Shown here piece by piece: positions 21,985 to 31,503 of a DNA stretch of 64,000 nucleotides. Position 1 is the stretch's first letter. Each line of letters starts with the position of its first letter. The DNA comes from Fulvia fulva. Lineage: Eukaryota > Ascomycota > Dothideomycetes > Mycosphaerellales > Mycosphaerellaceae. Below the pieces are notes generated by a model that worked only from the letters and a program-made list of their open reading frames with translations, made no database searches and was not told the origin of the DNA. The position numbers were made by a program, and so were the translations under genes. The stretch lies in NCBI RefSeq assembly GCF_020509005.1, contig NC_063019.1, positions 124,001-188,000 on the forward strand. Reading direction: 5' to 3'.

Positions 21985-22106
21985 GATAATGGTCCCTATG
22001 GCAGTAATATAGATACCGTGCAAGTCCCTGTCGGAGTAAGAAATACATAATGGTCCCTGTCGTAGTAATTCTTGACATAATTGTCCCTGTCGGAGTAATT
22101 CACCGC
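21985..22106. repeat. Four copies of a ~30-bp tandem repeat
   Basis: The block GGTCCCTGTCGGAGTAA is repeated four times with small changes, at about 21990, 22024, 22052 and 22083, separated by short spacers that include TTGACATAAT. It lies at the boundary between the transposon nest and the first host gene. The small minus-strand frame across it is not credible as a gene. Confidence 0.65.
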
Positions 22107-22568
22107 TCTGTTAGTTCTAGGACCAAGTGCAGGCCAGCTCGCAGAACGTCCGGCTAGCGCAGGAGTATTTATTCCGCCACCGGAGGGATCAATCGCGTTT
22201 CGAAGCTTAAATACAGGACTTGCCCGTGCAGATCTCTGCACATGGCCATATTTCTCCATTAGCAGGTACAGGGATCATCATACCCTAAGCTCTGACTCCC
22301 TACATGTAAGCACAACATAAAAGTTTGATGTTGTGTGCGATCATGGAATTCTGTCCAGCCGTTGCGGTGCCTGTCCTTCACTCGATTGCACCTTTACCAG
22401 CAGCCGCCGCACAAGACGCAAAAGCTGCTATCGATCGGGATGAATGCTTCGATGTCGCCAGTCGCTTTTGAGTAGCTGGTTAGCATCAAGTCCGTGATAT
22501 TGATCGCTCTTAGCAAGTTTCGTCCAACTACTGCTCAGTGAATATCTTGCGACCTACCACAGCCAAGT
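22107..22568. other. Upstream region of the P450 gene
   Basis: Base composition returns to normal here (CAG and CTG reappear), so this is the host side of the repeat border. It presumably holds the P450 promoter. I see no coding region and no recognisable binding site. Confidence 0.4.
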
Positions 22569-24191
22569 ATGTCCTTCCACATCTGGACCCTCGAGCAATT
22601 CAACCCAAATGATATCCTGTGCGTTGCAGCTGCCGCCGCCATGATCTACGGTATCTGGCGCGTGGCGTACAATCTTTTCTTCAGCCCATTGGCCAAGATA
22701 CCAGGTCCAAAGCTAGCGGCCATGACGAGATGGGTGGAAACATACTACGAGTGCTTCAACGAGCAAGGAGGGCAATTTCGATGGGCGTATTCAAAATGGC
22801 ACGACGTTTACGGGCCCATCATTCGTGTCGCGCCCAATGAAGTCCACGTTCGAGACTCGGAGTTTTACGACAAACTCTACCAGCATAAGCCTCAAGCAAA
22901 AGCGGACAGGCTCAACAATCGATTCGATTGCAAGACTTCGATATTCGATACATCGCAACATCTGCTGCACGCACGACGTCGCGCCGTTCTGGAAGTCTTC
23001 TTCTCTAGAAAACGTATTTCTGACCGGAGTGTCGAGATGCAGGAGCATCTAGATCGCTTATGCCAGACAGTGCGGGATGAGTACCTTGGAACGGATGCGA
23101 TACTCTACACAGATGATATGTGGAGTTGCTGGACTTCCGATATCATCTCAGGATACTCGTTCGCCACCAATGACAACATGATTGCTCTGCCAAGATTCAG
23201 ATCGCCGCTGAGAGAGGCAATGAACGAACTTCTCGAACCAATGCACTGGATCACGCAGTGCCCGATCCTGAAGAACATTCTGTTCAGTCTTCCTCAGTGG
23301 TTTGTACTGGCAGTCTACCCGGCTGCGCGACCAGCCGTTGCCATGAAGAATGGCATCCTGAGTCGTATCCAGACTATCAGGGCCAACGTTCGTCGACTCC
23401 CTGATGGGGACCACGCCGGCACTATCTTTGGCACTATGCTCACCTCAGACCTTCCATCATCCGAAACCTCCGATGAGCGCCTCAAGGACGAGGGAATTGG
23501 GCTTCTGGGTGTCGGAACCGAGACAACGATGCGTACACTCTCAATCGGGCTATACTTTCTCTGGGAACAGCCCTCGGTGAAAGCTAAGCTTATGGCCGAG
23601 CTAAAGGGAGCAATACCTGATCCAAATATCATCCCCCATTGGGATGTTCTGGCGAAGCTTCCCTACCTTGCAGGTTGTGTGAATGAAGGTATGTCTCAGT
23701 CCACAGCACAGTCACTACGACATAGTATGAGCTCTGACCTGATGCTAGCCATGCGGTTGTCATACGGGGCCTCTCAGCGTCTGATACGGGTCTTTGATCA
23801 GCCAATCACGTACGGGCAGTTTGTGATAGACGCCGGAACAGAAATCGGTATGGACATTTATGACGTTTGCCATGACGAGACAATTTTCCACCAAAGCCAC
23901 GAATTTCGACCAGAACGTTGGCTAGAGGACGTTCCACAGGATGGTCAAGAGTCTCGCAGTCAACTCTCCCGACACCTCGTAGTTTTCGGACGCGGTCCCC
24001 GAGCTTGCATTGGGCGTCATCTGGCGCATGCAGAAGCATGCCTTGGACTGGCTACATTCGTGCGGCGGTTCGACTATGAGATGTTTGAGACACCTCGTGC
24101 TCATTTCGCCTTCGATCGCGACAGGCTGGCACCGCGGCCGCGTAAAGGCACTCCAGGAATCCGGATGGAGGTCACCGGGGTTCATACATAG
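22569..24191 (+). CDS. Cytochrome P450 monooxygenase
   Basis: A membrane-anchored haem-thiolate monooxygenase: a hydrophobic N-terminal segment (about residues 16-38), a proline-rich hinge (FFSPLAKIPGPK), the I-helix oxygen-binding motif GVGTETT, the PERW block and the haem loop FGRGPRACIGRHLA (Cys codon 24006-24008). The ExxR motif appears only after removing an intron at 23689-23748 (60 nt, GTATGT...CTAG, branch CTGAC): the joined codons give NEAMRLSYG, the K-helix Glu-Ala-Met-Arg. Because 60 is a multiple of three, the unspliced frame stays open and hides the intron. The spliced protein is 520 residues, normal for the family. The sequence resembles fungal P450s of the trichodiene-oxygenase/benzoate-hydroxylase type; the substrate is unknown. 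It lies next to a hydrolase and a dehydrogenase on the same strand, which suggests secondary metabolism. Confidence 0.9.
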   Translation: MSFHIWTLEQFNPNDILCVAAAAAMIYGIWRVAYNLFFSPLAKIPGPKLAAMTRWVETYYECFNEQGGQFRWAYSKWHDVYGPIIRVAPNEVHVRDSEFYDKLYQHKPQAKADRLNNRFDCKTSIFDTSQHLLHARRRAVLEVFFSRKRISDRSVEMQEHLDRLCQTVRDEYLGTDAILYTDDMWSCWTSDIISGYSFATNDNMIALPRFRSPLREAMNELLEPMHWITQCPILKNILFSLPQWFVLAVYPAARPAVAMKNGILSRIQTIRANVRRLPDGDHAGTIFGTMLTSDLPSSETSDERLKDEGIGLLGVGTETTMRTLSIGLYFLWEQPSVKAKLMAELKGAIPDPNIIPHWDVLAKLPYLAGCVNEGMSQSTAQSLRHSMSSDLMLAMRLSYGASQRLIRVFDQPITYGQFVIDAGTEIGMDIYDVCHDETIFHQSHEFRPERWLEDVPQDGQESRSQLSRHLVVFGRGPRACIGRHLAHAEACLGLATFVRRFDYEMFETPRAHFAFDRDRLAPRPRKGTPGIRMEVTGVHT

Positions 24192-25119
24192 GCTGATCAT
24201 GGAGCAATGGAGCAGAGAGTGGCAGAAGCAAAGCGGAGCGGAGCAGTATGTATGGCGTTGCTCGCTCCTCTGCTCATGAGATTCAGTGCGAGGCGGGATC
24301 CGTCTCCGACCGTCGGGGTTCAAACTATGTACGTGCAGGAGGTGTTGTTAATAACTAAGGTTTGGCGTCGTCTTAGTCTCTGGGAAATTCATACGAGCAT
24401 CGGTATAGTTGTACTGCGTCATGAATCCATGCTATGGCGTGACAACGAGGCTCACTGGCGCTGAACGGTAGTCCTAGTATCTAATACATATAATAAAGTA
24501 AGATACAATGCTTGCCCCGACCGATAGCTATTCCCTTGACGATATAGCGCCACGTTATAACTAGGATAGCGTTGGCCTTACTTCGAATAGTAATTACCCT
24601 AGTAGCCTAATATATTGTATCTATTAAAAATAACGTATTAGTAGGTCGTTGAGTCGATATATACTTACCTTTAGCTCTACTATAAGTATATACTTCTTTA
24701 ATATTCTTTATAAGCTGCTACGAGTGAATACTTCTTAATCTACTTCTTAAAACTTCTTACCTTTAGCTTATACCATAGTTATATCTTATAATACGACCTA
24801 GGTAAGTACTTAATATATAGTGGATATATCGACTAAACGATATACTAGCTAGTCTATAAGCTAACTACACGATATAGTTATTGATATGTTATCGACTAGT
24901 AGACAAACAGATAAGTTAAACAGACTCTACACCGCTATTTTTGATAAACTTCACTAACTAGGCTTCCGCCATCACGCAACAAATAGAGCTCAAGCTCCTT
25001 TTCCGTGTATAGCTGACAAGCAATCTATTTACTTGCTCGATTGTGTCCTCGTGCTGGAGAACGATCGTGTATCGTCTACTGAAAATCCTGTTTGACAACG
25101 ACACCGAACTACAAACCAA
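24192..25119. other. Intergenic, with TA-rich RIP-like relic at about 24480-24955
   Basis: The first 290 bp and the last 160 bp have normal composition. The middle (about 24480-24955) switches abruptly to TA-rich sequence full of TAG, CTA and TATA, like the dead transposons. No domain can be read in it. It is probably a small repeat relic between the P450 and hydrolase genes. Confidence 0.5.
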
Positions 25120-26100
25120 ATGTCGCATTCCGACGCATCCCATCGTCCAGTCGAAAAGGTATTCTTTCGAACGTTGGACGGCTTGCGACTATGCGGCAAC
25201 CTCTATCCTGCAGCAAAGCGCGGCCCCGCAGTCATCATCAATCCGGGTGTAGTAGTTCACCTAGTCATTGCAAGTGTGCCCTAGCTGACCATGTGATCCA
25301 AGATGGGATGCGTGAAGGAGATGTTCGTCCCAGAGGTCGCCGAGTATCTGCAAAGGGCTGGCATCACAGCCTTTGCGTACGACCCACGCAATCTTGGGGA
25401 GAGTGAAGGCTCTCCTCGGAACGACATCGATCCACTCAAGCAAATTTCCGACTACTCGGACGCTCTGACCTTCCTCAAGAGCAATCCCATCGTCGACTCC
25501 GGTCAGATCGTCTTCTGGGGCCAGTCCTTTGCCGGAACTGCAGCGCTCTGCGCTGCAGCTCTCGACCATCGAGCAAAAGCAGTCGTTGCTGTGTGCCCGA
25601 ACTTGAAGTTCGATCGCGATTGGAACAAATACAAGATCGCCCTCGCCAAGTCCATGCAGGACCGAGAATCTCAACTGGCAGGCAACGATCCATATTACCT
25701 GCCGGTACTGGACATCAATCACGAACGCCCTGGAGGCATGTCGAACGGTATCAAATCGTCGGAAGCAGATTACATGCGCAGACTGAAGGAGCTGGGTGCT
25801 GTCAACTACGAGAATCGTGTGACAATCCAGTCTTACTACAAGATCATTACCTGGTCTCCGCTTTCGATGATTGCGCGTCTGGAAAGCACTCCTTCGCTCA
25901 TTATCGTTCCTGAACTTGATACCCTATCTCCAGCGGAAGAGCAGATTGCAATGGTGGAAAGCTTGCGAGGTCCCAAGAAAATGTACATAGCACCCGGGAG
26001 GAATCACATGGACATCTTGAGCGGCGATGGCTTCGATGCGCTGTGCCAGGTGCAACGTGATTTCGTCCTGGAATCGACTTGCGAGCGTGAATCGTCATAG
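25120..26100 (+). CDS. Alpha/beta hydrolase, polyketide-transferase (af380)-like
   Basis: Two exons, 25120-25248 and 25303-26100, joined over a 54-nt GT-AG intron (branch GCTGACC); the first ATG (25120) opens MSHSDASHRPVEKVFFRTLDG. The product is 308 residues. A plausible catalytic triad is visible: nucleophile Ser118 in WGQSFAG, Asp249 in PELDTLS and His278 in GRNHMD. The YDPRNLGESEG and PRNDIDPLKQISDY blocks recall fungal polyketide transferase/thiohydrolase proteins common in metabolite clusters, which act in release or transfer of acyl groups. That assignment is from memory of the family; a dienelactone-hydrolase-like role is possible. No signal peptide is seen, so it is probably cytosolic. 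Confidence 0.82.
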
Positions 26101-26287
26101 TTTAGCTGTTGGCCACTTTCCAGCGTCGACATATTCTGCAAACCATCCCAGCAAGCACGACATTGGGTTAAGGTTAGCGATAAGTCAGGACTAGAGTACC
26201 GCAGCAATATCACGAGTGATCGAACGCCGTGCCCCTCCATTTCCCTTCTGCAAAGAGCGCCTTCAAGCTGCAAGTTGGGGAGTGGTC

Positions 26288-27325
26288 ATGGCCAGCACTG
26301 AAACATCATTCGAAAGCGTGATCCATCTTTCGGGGCATCTTGAGCTTTCGGACGCCTTCTCGGATGACTGGCTCAAGGGTCGACACATTCTTCTCACCGG
26401 CGGCGCGGGAGCGCTGGGATCCAGTTTCGCGCGCAGATGGGCGGGGGCCGGCGCAACGGTGGTCATTGGAGATCGCGACGTCGAGAAAGGCTCGCAACTG
26501 GTAGCCGAGATACGACAAAGCCTTGGAAGAGACGACGCTGCCTTTTTTGTAGAGTGCGACGTCGCTCAGTGGGAGTCGCAGGTCCACCTGTTCCAAGAAG
26601 CCGTTCGGCTGAGCCCTCACCATGGTATTGATACAGTTGTTGCCAATGCTGGTGCTGGCGGTCCAGATGTCTTTGGGGTGCCAACCAGAAAGGAACCCGA
26701 TCCCAATGCTCCCCCAGACATCAACACCACCATGGTCAACTACATCGGCGTCCTCTACACCGCCCATCTCGCTTCCTACTACTTGTCGCGTAACCCATGG
26801 TCAGCAGAGCACTCGCCGGGGCCTCGAACGGGCAGCACTCATACATTGCGCGATCGCCACCTGCTTTTGGTGGGCTCTATCGCTTCTTTGGCACCAGTGG
26901 TTGGAAGACCTCAATACACTGGTTCCAAACACGCTGTTCTCGGCATCTTTCGGTCGTTGAGGGCAACGAGTTTCCTGTCTGGGATAAGGGTCACGCTTTT
27001 GTGCTCCTACTTTGTGGAAAGCGATTTGGTGGCGTCTCATATCAAGCCACTACTCGAAGGCACAAAGTTGGCGGAAATGCATGATGTTGTCGAAGCGGCG
27101 ACGCGACTGGTAACCGACGAGCGCATCTCCGGTCGTGCTTTGGTCGTCGCTCCGCCACTACAAAGATCTGACGAACATGGGCTCCTTGCACCTGATTATG
27201 ATCCCGGAGAAGCAGACGAAATCCGAATTTGGGATTGCTATGCGGATGACTACCTAAAGGTTCAGGCTTTCACTCGACGGCTTATCGAAGCGCTGAGGCA
27301 GCAAGAAGTCGCGAACAATGTCTAA
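26288..27325 (+). CDS. Short-chain dehydrogenase/reductase
   Basis: A 345-residue Rossmann-fold oxidoreductase. The nucleotide-binding motif is TGGAGALG (Thr37 to Gly44), followed by DRD at the end of the second strand, NAGAG (the NNAG equivalent), and the catalytic YTGSK with Tyr210 and Lys214; a Ser in LVGSIASL precedes it. The open frame extends upstream to 26216, but the ATG at 26288 gives a normal leader (MASTETSFESVI). An acidic residue after the glycine motif (VVIGDRD) suggests NAD preference, by inference. The C-terminal 50 residues (about 296 on) extend past the core. It is the third plus-strand enzyme gene in a row and may act on the same metabolite as the P450 and hydrolase. Substrate unknown; it looks like the 15-hydroxyprostaglandin-dehydrogenase-type group. 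Confidence 0.87.
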   Translation: MASTETSFESVIHLSGHLELSDAFSDDWLKGRHILLTGGAGALGSSFARRWAGAGATVVIGDRDVEKGSQLVAEIRQSLGRDDAAFFVECDVAQWESQVHLFQEAVRLSPHHGIDTVVANAGAGGPDVFGVPTRKEPDPNAPPDINTTMVNYIGVLYTAHLASYYLSRNPWSAEHSPGPRTGSTHTLRDRHLLLVGSIASLAPVVGRPQYTGSKHAVLGIFRSLRATSFLSGIRVTLLCSYFVESDLVASHIKPLLEGTKLAEMHDVVEAATRLVTDERISGRALVVAPPLQRSDEHGLLAPDYDPGEADEIRIWDCYADDYLKVQAFTRRLIEALRQQEVANNV

Positions 27326-27344
27326 GAGGATTCTAGTCTATCAA

Positions 27345-27906
27345 TCTCTACGATAGTAACGAAGATAAAATTACTACTATAATCGACTTCTACTACGACT
27401 TGACATAGGAAGACGCTCTCTAAAATGCCAACGATAAACCTAGTACCTTCAGCGTCGCCATCTTCGCATTTTAGAAGTTCGTAGCAGATCGCTTCCAGTA
27501 CCACCTCGAGCACACTTTGGATGAGACGGACTTCATTAGTGCTGTCAAGAGTGTGTACAACGCCACGAGTGATGTTGACAGGGTTCTGCATGATATTGTT
27601 GTGGAGGCTATGGTGAAGCGAGGTGATCAGCTCGAAGAGTCGTGGAGTGTTGAGTTGAGCAAGTTGCTTGACACTGTACCAGGTTTTGCCGCGGACAGCT
27701 TGCGGGCTATGGCGAAGACGAAGACGAAGGTCGTGTGGCACCAGGCGAAGAAGTGGGTGTACAGTTGTCCCGGCACCGCTTGTGATCGGTGGTTCTATGC
27801 CGCGATGCATGCAGGAGAGAAGTACTATCACACGTGCTGCAAGATGGCCGAAGACTTCGTTATGCTTGGGCGGGAGTGGGATGTTCATCGCGGGCGATCT
27901 GCTTGA
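27345..27906 (+). pseudogene. BTB-family pseudogene, C-terminal part
   Basis: The frame that ends at 27906 reads RFQYHLEHTLDETDFISAVKSVYN and is the counterpart of DQFRKHLKNGDSHNDFKTAVNLVYS in the intact BTB gene at 28191-29111. Going upstream in the same frame the similarity continues (FYYDLT, then TFSVAIFAF, matching FCYTLEY and TFDARMFAI), but with stops at 27406, 27421 and 27472. The BTB N-terminus and the start are absent. The damage is confined to the TA-rich part before about 27480; the rest is clean. The tail (PGTACDRWFYAAM) resembles the Cys pattern of the paralogue. It could still be transcribed but cannot make a full BTB protein. Confidence 0.72.
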
Positions 27907-28190
27907 GGGTCTGTACAACTTGGATCATCATGGATGGAAGCGCTTGGCGGAGGCACATCAGGTCAATGTTCGATCTGGCAGCTGGGCGTTTTGCGATACC
28001 ATGAAAGGGTCTGTACATCGAGCATTGTCCATAGATTCGAGTCACAAATTCTAGCAAGTTCAATGATTGGCTGTCCTAGATTTGCATGTGATCAAGGCAA
28101 CCGAAAGCTCGGATATGGTTCCCGAAAAGTATTTCCCTCGCAAATCTCATTCCAGCTCTTCCTCTCGTGACACCACATCGAGCAGTCAAC

Positions 28191-29111
28191 ATGGCTTCCA
28201 CCGACTTCGACAAGCAGCTGCAGCAAGCAAACATCCTGCTCAAGCTCACCAAGTAAGTAACACGTCCTTCGCGCTGCCTACATATACTGACTCGATTAGG
28301 CTACGCGAACAGGATCAGCTCTGCGACCTCACCATCAAGTGCGGTGAGACAGAGATCAATGTCCATCGCACTGTAGTCGCCGCGCACTCGGACTGGTTTC
28401 TCAAAGCATGCGCAGGCGGGTTCAAGGTAAGCGCGCAGATTCGTCTGTATCGGTCCCGCCACGGGTGAGTTTTCAACTAACACACATGTCCAGGAATCAG
28501 GAGCCTCTACCATCGAGTTACCCGACGACGACCTCGACGAAGTCGAAGCCATGCTTAATTTCTGCTACACACTCGAGTACCCAGCACCCCGCGAGTCACC
28601 ACTCACCTTCGATGCGCGCATGTTCGCCATCGGCGAGAAGTACTTGATGGAAGCACTACAATCCTACGCCGCAGACCAGTTCCGCAAACACCTCAAAAAC
28701 GGCGACTCGCACAACGACTTCAAGACCGCAGTCAACCTAGTATACTCCGGCATGTCCGACGCCAACAACACCATCCGCGAGATCATTCTACAGGACACCC
28801 TAGCTCGGTCCATCCGTTCCTTCCCTCTCGAGCGATCGAAGGACGAGTGGATGCTGGATGTGCCCGCCTTCATGCTCGACATCCTACGTGTGGTGAGGTG
28901 TATTCCTCCGCCGAATAGCGAGCACACGATCTTCAAGTGTCCCACCGACGGCTGCGATCAGCACTTCAGTATCTCCACGCTGCGCACTGCACGAAGCGCC
29001 GTCGTTCAGTGCATGCGGTGTGAACAGAGACATGATCTGTCCGCGGGAGAGTGGTACAAGCATCGCATGACAATACGGGACGTTCTCGACCGCGAAGGCC
29101 CACGTATGTGA
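28191..29111 (+). CDS. BTB/POZ domain protein
   Basis: Three exons: 28191-28252, 28300-28426 and 28494-29111, with introns of 47 and 67 nt that have GT-AG ends and CTGAC/CTAAC branch sites. The product is 268 residues. The BTB fold begins with LREQDQLCDLTIKCGETEINVHRTVVAAHSDWF, the hallmark D-x(6)-H-x(3)-[AL]-x(2)-S pattern, and continues through FKESGASTIELPDDD and the BACK-like helices. The C-terminal third has a Cys/His arrangement (KCPTDGCDQHF ... QCMRCEQRHDL) that could bind zinc. BTB proteins of this fungal type may be adaptors for CUL3 ubiquitin ligases; no kelch or MATH domain is attached. A damaged paralogue lies immediately upstream. Confidence 0.85.
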
Positions 29112-29363
29112 GCGGGATATCTGGATTCGGAGGTCGTGCACTCGTCTCGATGAGTGATACGCGTGGTCGATGGCAGAATTCAGGAAAGCTTTAGAGAACG
29201 GAGCCAGCGCCAAATCGCAGGTAGGAGCATATAGATTGTGTCGCAGAAGAGGACGGAGTCTCAGTCAATGGCAGCATGATGTGTGACCCTCGAGCGCTGT
29301 ATCCTTCCATGGGGCTTCAGTTCCACGCACGTGGATCTGTAGCTGTAGGCGCAGTCCCCGTCT

Positions 29364-31175
29364 TCATCCTCCCCTCCCTCGTCCCCTACCCCTCCCACCA
29401 CCTCTCCCCCTCCCGCCTCTTGCCCCTCTTCCACCCCTCCCCCTCCCTCGATCAAACCCTCCCCTACCCCTAAAGCCACCCTGCATATGCATCTCCGGCT
29501 CCGGCCTAGGACCCACAGCAAGCCTCTCATTAATTTCATCCTCACCAATCTCATGCGTGTTAAGAATCTGCAACATCTGACAGAACTGCGCCGTCTGCGG
29601 GTTGGGGTACTCTCGCACCTGCTGATACTGCGGATGCTGGAAATTGCCGCCGTCGTACACTGGTGCCAGGATCTGGAAATTCTCTGGGATGGTGAGATCA
29701 GAGTCGCTGAGGTGCTCGTCTATCCATTTGCTTTGTTCTTGGATGAGGGAGTGGTATTCTGATTGGGCTTTGGCTTGAGGGACTCGAGCGTCTGAGTCGC
29801 CGAAGGGAGTGGGTTCGCTGAGTGCGAAGGCTCGGGTTATGGCGAGCCATTCGCGGTCGTATTCGAGTTTGAGCGGGCGGCGCTGGTCGATTTCTGGAGT
29901 GGTCGGAACAGAAAGTAGCTGCAGAAAGTGTCGATTTGGTAGACACTTGTCGAGCGCGAGGAAGCTGGTTTCTTGGTTGGTGATCTCAGGAGGATGCTCG
30001 ATAGGCTCGGGCGCCTTTCTTGGTGCGAAAGCTGCTGGAAGAGCCGCACGAGCGTCTGCGAGTGTATTGGATGGCTCGGATATTGCAGTACTGGATTGGA
30101 CGTTGTTGTTGGTCTGTGATGTGGTGGCTGTGGTTGGGACAGCGCTCGGCGCCTCGTCCTTGTCGAGTTCCAGGTCCATCTCGTCAGCATTTGCGGGCGC
30201 AGTTGTCACGGCAGCCGCTGGAGTTGTGCTCAACCCCTGCTTGACTTCGCTTGTCGCTGGAGTATCATCGTCGTCATCCATATCGAGGTCAATCTCATCT
30301 GCGTTCTTCATAGGCTCCGCCACCGCACCACCATTCAGATCATCATCAAGCTCAATCTCATCCCCATTCTTCGCTCCCTTTGTCGCCCCATTGCCCGCCG
30401 TCCCCTCTTTCCTCCCCTCCTGCCGTCCTTCATGCGCCACCTTCGCGGCAAACTTACAATGCAAATGCGCACTAAACCAAAACCTCGGCCTCAGCCTCTC
30501 CAGCACCTGCTTAGCCGCCACACTCCCCAACCTACCACTCCTCGCATCCTCCTCAAAATGCTTCTTGAACCTAAACAACTGCCTCCAATTCCCCTTCCAC
30601 TCCACGCCCTGCGGCCAATCATGACTGATCCCCACATCAACCTGCGTGCGCACCTGCAGTAACTTCCTCACATCCATCTCGCGCACGTGGTAGATACTCT
30701 TCACATCACTCTCATTATACGGTAACCTTTCGAAATGCGGTTTGCGGTAATCGAAACCTTTCCAGATCCCACTCAACCCCGCGATGCGCAAGTCGCCCAG
30801 TCGGAGGACGTTGGCAGCGCCCATGTAGTAGATATTCGGCACGACCCATCCACCGTAATACAACTCAAAGAGGTAATTCGATGCTTCGTGGTTGCCTCCC
30901 ACGAAGATCGTCAAGTAGGGTGCAGTCCGCTGGCCAGAGTAGTATTCGTGAAAGTCACACATTTCGCGGTACTTGGCCGGCATTGAGACGCAGTTGAGGT
31001 CGAAGGCATTGCGGACTGATTGGAAGTCGCCGCCGATGATGAGAAGGTCGACGCCGGGCCATTGCTTTTGTTTGCAGGCTTCTGTGATGGAGGCGTAGAT
31101 GGCGTGGAGCGTGCCGTGGCCGCAGCCTTCGATGGCGAGGCGGATGCCTTGCTGTTCTTCGAGGTGTATGGACAT
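29364..31175 (-). CDS. DBR1: Lariat RNA debranching enzyme
   Basis: A 603-residue, intron-free gene. The N-terminal metallophosphoesterase of about 260 residues has the family signature: IEGCGHG, IIGGDFQS, VGGNHEASNYL, GISHDWPQGV and FWFSAHLHCKF, providing the metal ligands. It hydrolyses the 2',5' bond of excised intron lariats. The DBR1 C-terminal domain (SFLALDKCLPNRHFLQLL onward) follows after an insert of about 140 residues, rich in Ala, Thr and acidic residues, that carries three copies of a short acidic motif (GDEIELDDD, ADEIDLDMDDD, ADEMDLELDKD). The protein ends in an RGG/GRG-rich tail of about 40 residues, likely RNA-binding and a candidate for arginine methylation. It is transcribed away from a small gene at 31504 and toward the BTB gene. 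Confidence 0.95.
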   Translation of the reverse strand: MSIHLEEQQGIRLAIEGCGHGTLHAIYASITEACKQKQWPGVDLLIIGGDFQSVRNAFDLNCVSMPAKYREMCDFHEYYSGQRTAPYLTIFVGGNHEASNYLFELYYGGWVVPNIYYMGAANVLRLGDLRIAGLSGIWKGFDYRKPHFERLPYNESDVKSIYHVREMDVRKLLQVRTQVDVGISHDWPQGVEWKGNWRQLFRFKKHFEEDARSGRLGSVAAKQVLERLRPRFWFSAHLHCKFAAKVAHEGRQEGRKEGTAGNGATKGAKNGDEIELDDDLNGGAVAEPMKNADEIDLDMDDDDDTPATSEVKQGLSTTPAAAVTTAPANADEMDLELDKDEAPSAVPTTATTSQTNNNVQSSTAISEPSNTLADARAALPAAFAPRKAPEPIEHPPEITNQETSFLALDKCLPNRHFLQLLSVPTTPEIDQRRPLKLEYDREWLAITRAFALSEPTPFGDSDARVPQAKAQSEYHSLIQEQSKWIDEHLSDSDLTIPENFQILAPVYDGGNFQHPQYQQVREYPNPQTAQFCQMLQILNTHEIGEDEINERLAVGPRPEPEMHMQGGFRGRGGFDRGRGRGGRGARGGRGRGGGRGRGRGRGG

Positions 31176-31503
31176 GGTGGGTTGTTGATGAAGTGTTGAT
31201 GGGAAGGAGGTGTTGATGGGAAGGAGGAGTTGTTTCAGGCGTCCATATTTGGTCCGGAATGCGGATCGGCGCGCTGCGACACTCAGTCACTCTCAATGTC
31301 GTGCTCTCTTGGGGTCACAAGCAGGCAGGCGCAAAACATCTCTTGTTCAACAACCTTTCCAAAACTTGACAGTTTCCAAGACTTCCGCTAGCAGCGGATC
31401 TAACCGAACAAATCACCACCCCTGCTCTCACCCACCCATCCATGCATCCATCTCCCTCTTCCCACACCCACCTTCCTCACCACAATCCACATCACCTTTC
31501 ACA
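31176..31503. promoter_or_regulatory. Shared divergent promoter region (DBR1 / small gene)
   Basis: These 328 bp separate two start codons on opposite strands. The right half is C/A/T rich with little G (CCACCC, CATCCATGCATCC) and probably serves as the 5' leader of the small gene. No specific site is identified. Confidence 0.45.

Noticed and set aside
21985..22106. Regular repeats with spacers that could suggest a CRISPR array
   Set aside because: Only four imperfect copies, short spacers sharing sequence, no cas genes and a eukaryotic context.
21996..22259. Minus-strand 87-codon frame next to the P450 gene
   Set aside because: It runs through a 30-bp tandem repeat and encodes repeats of it (YSDRDNYV); no domain.
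29809..30624. Long plus-strand open frame of 271 codons, Ser/Ala rich
   Set aside because: It lies antisense to the DBR1 insert and mirrors its low-complexity codons. DBR1 motifs establish the minus strand as coding.
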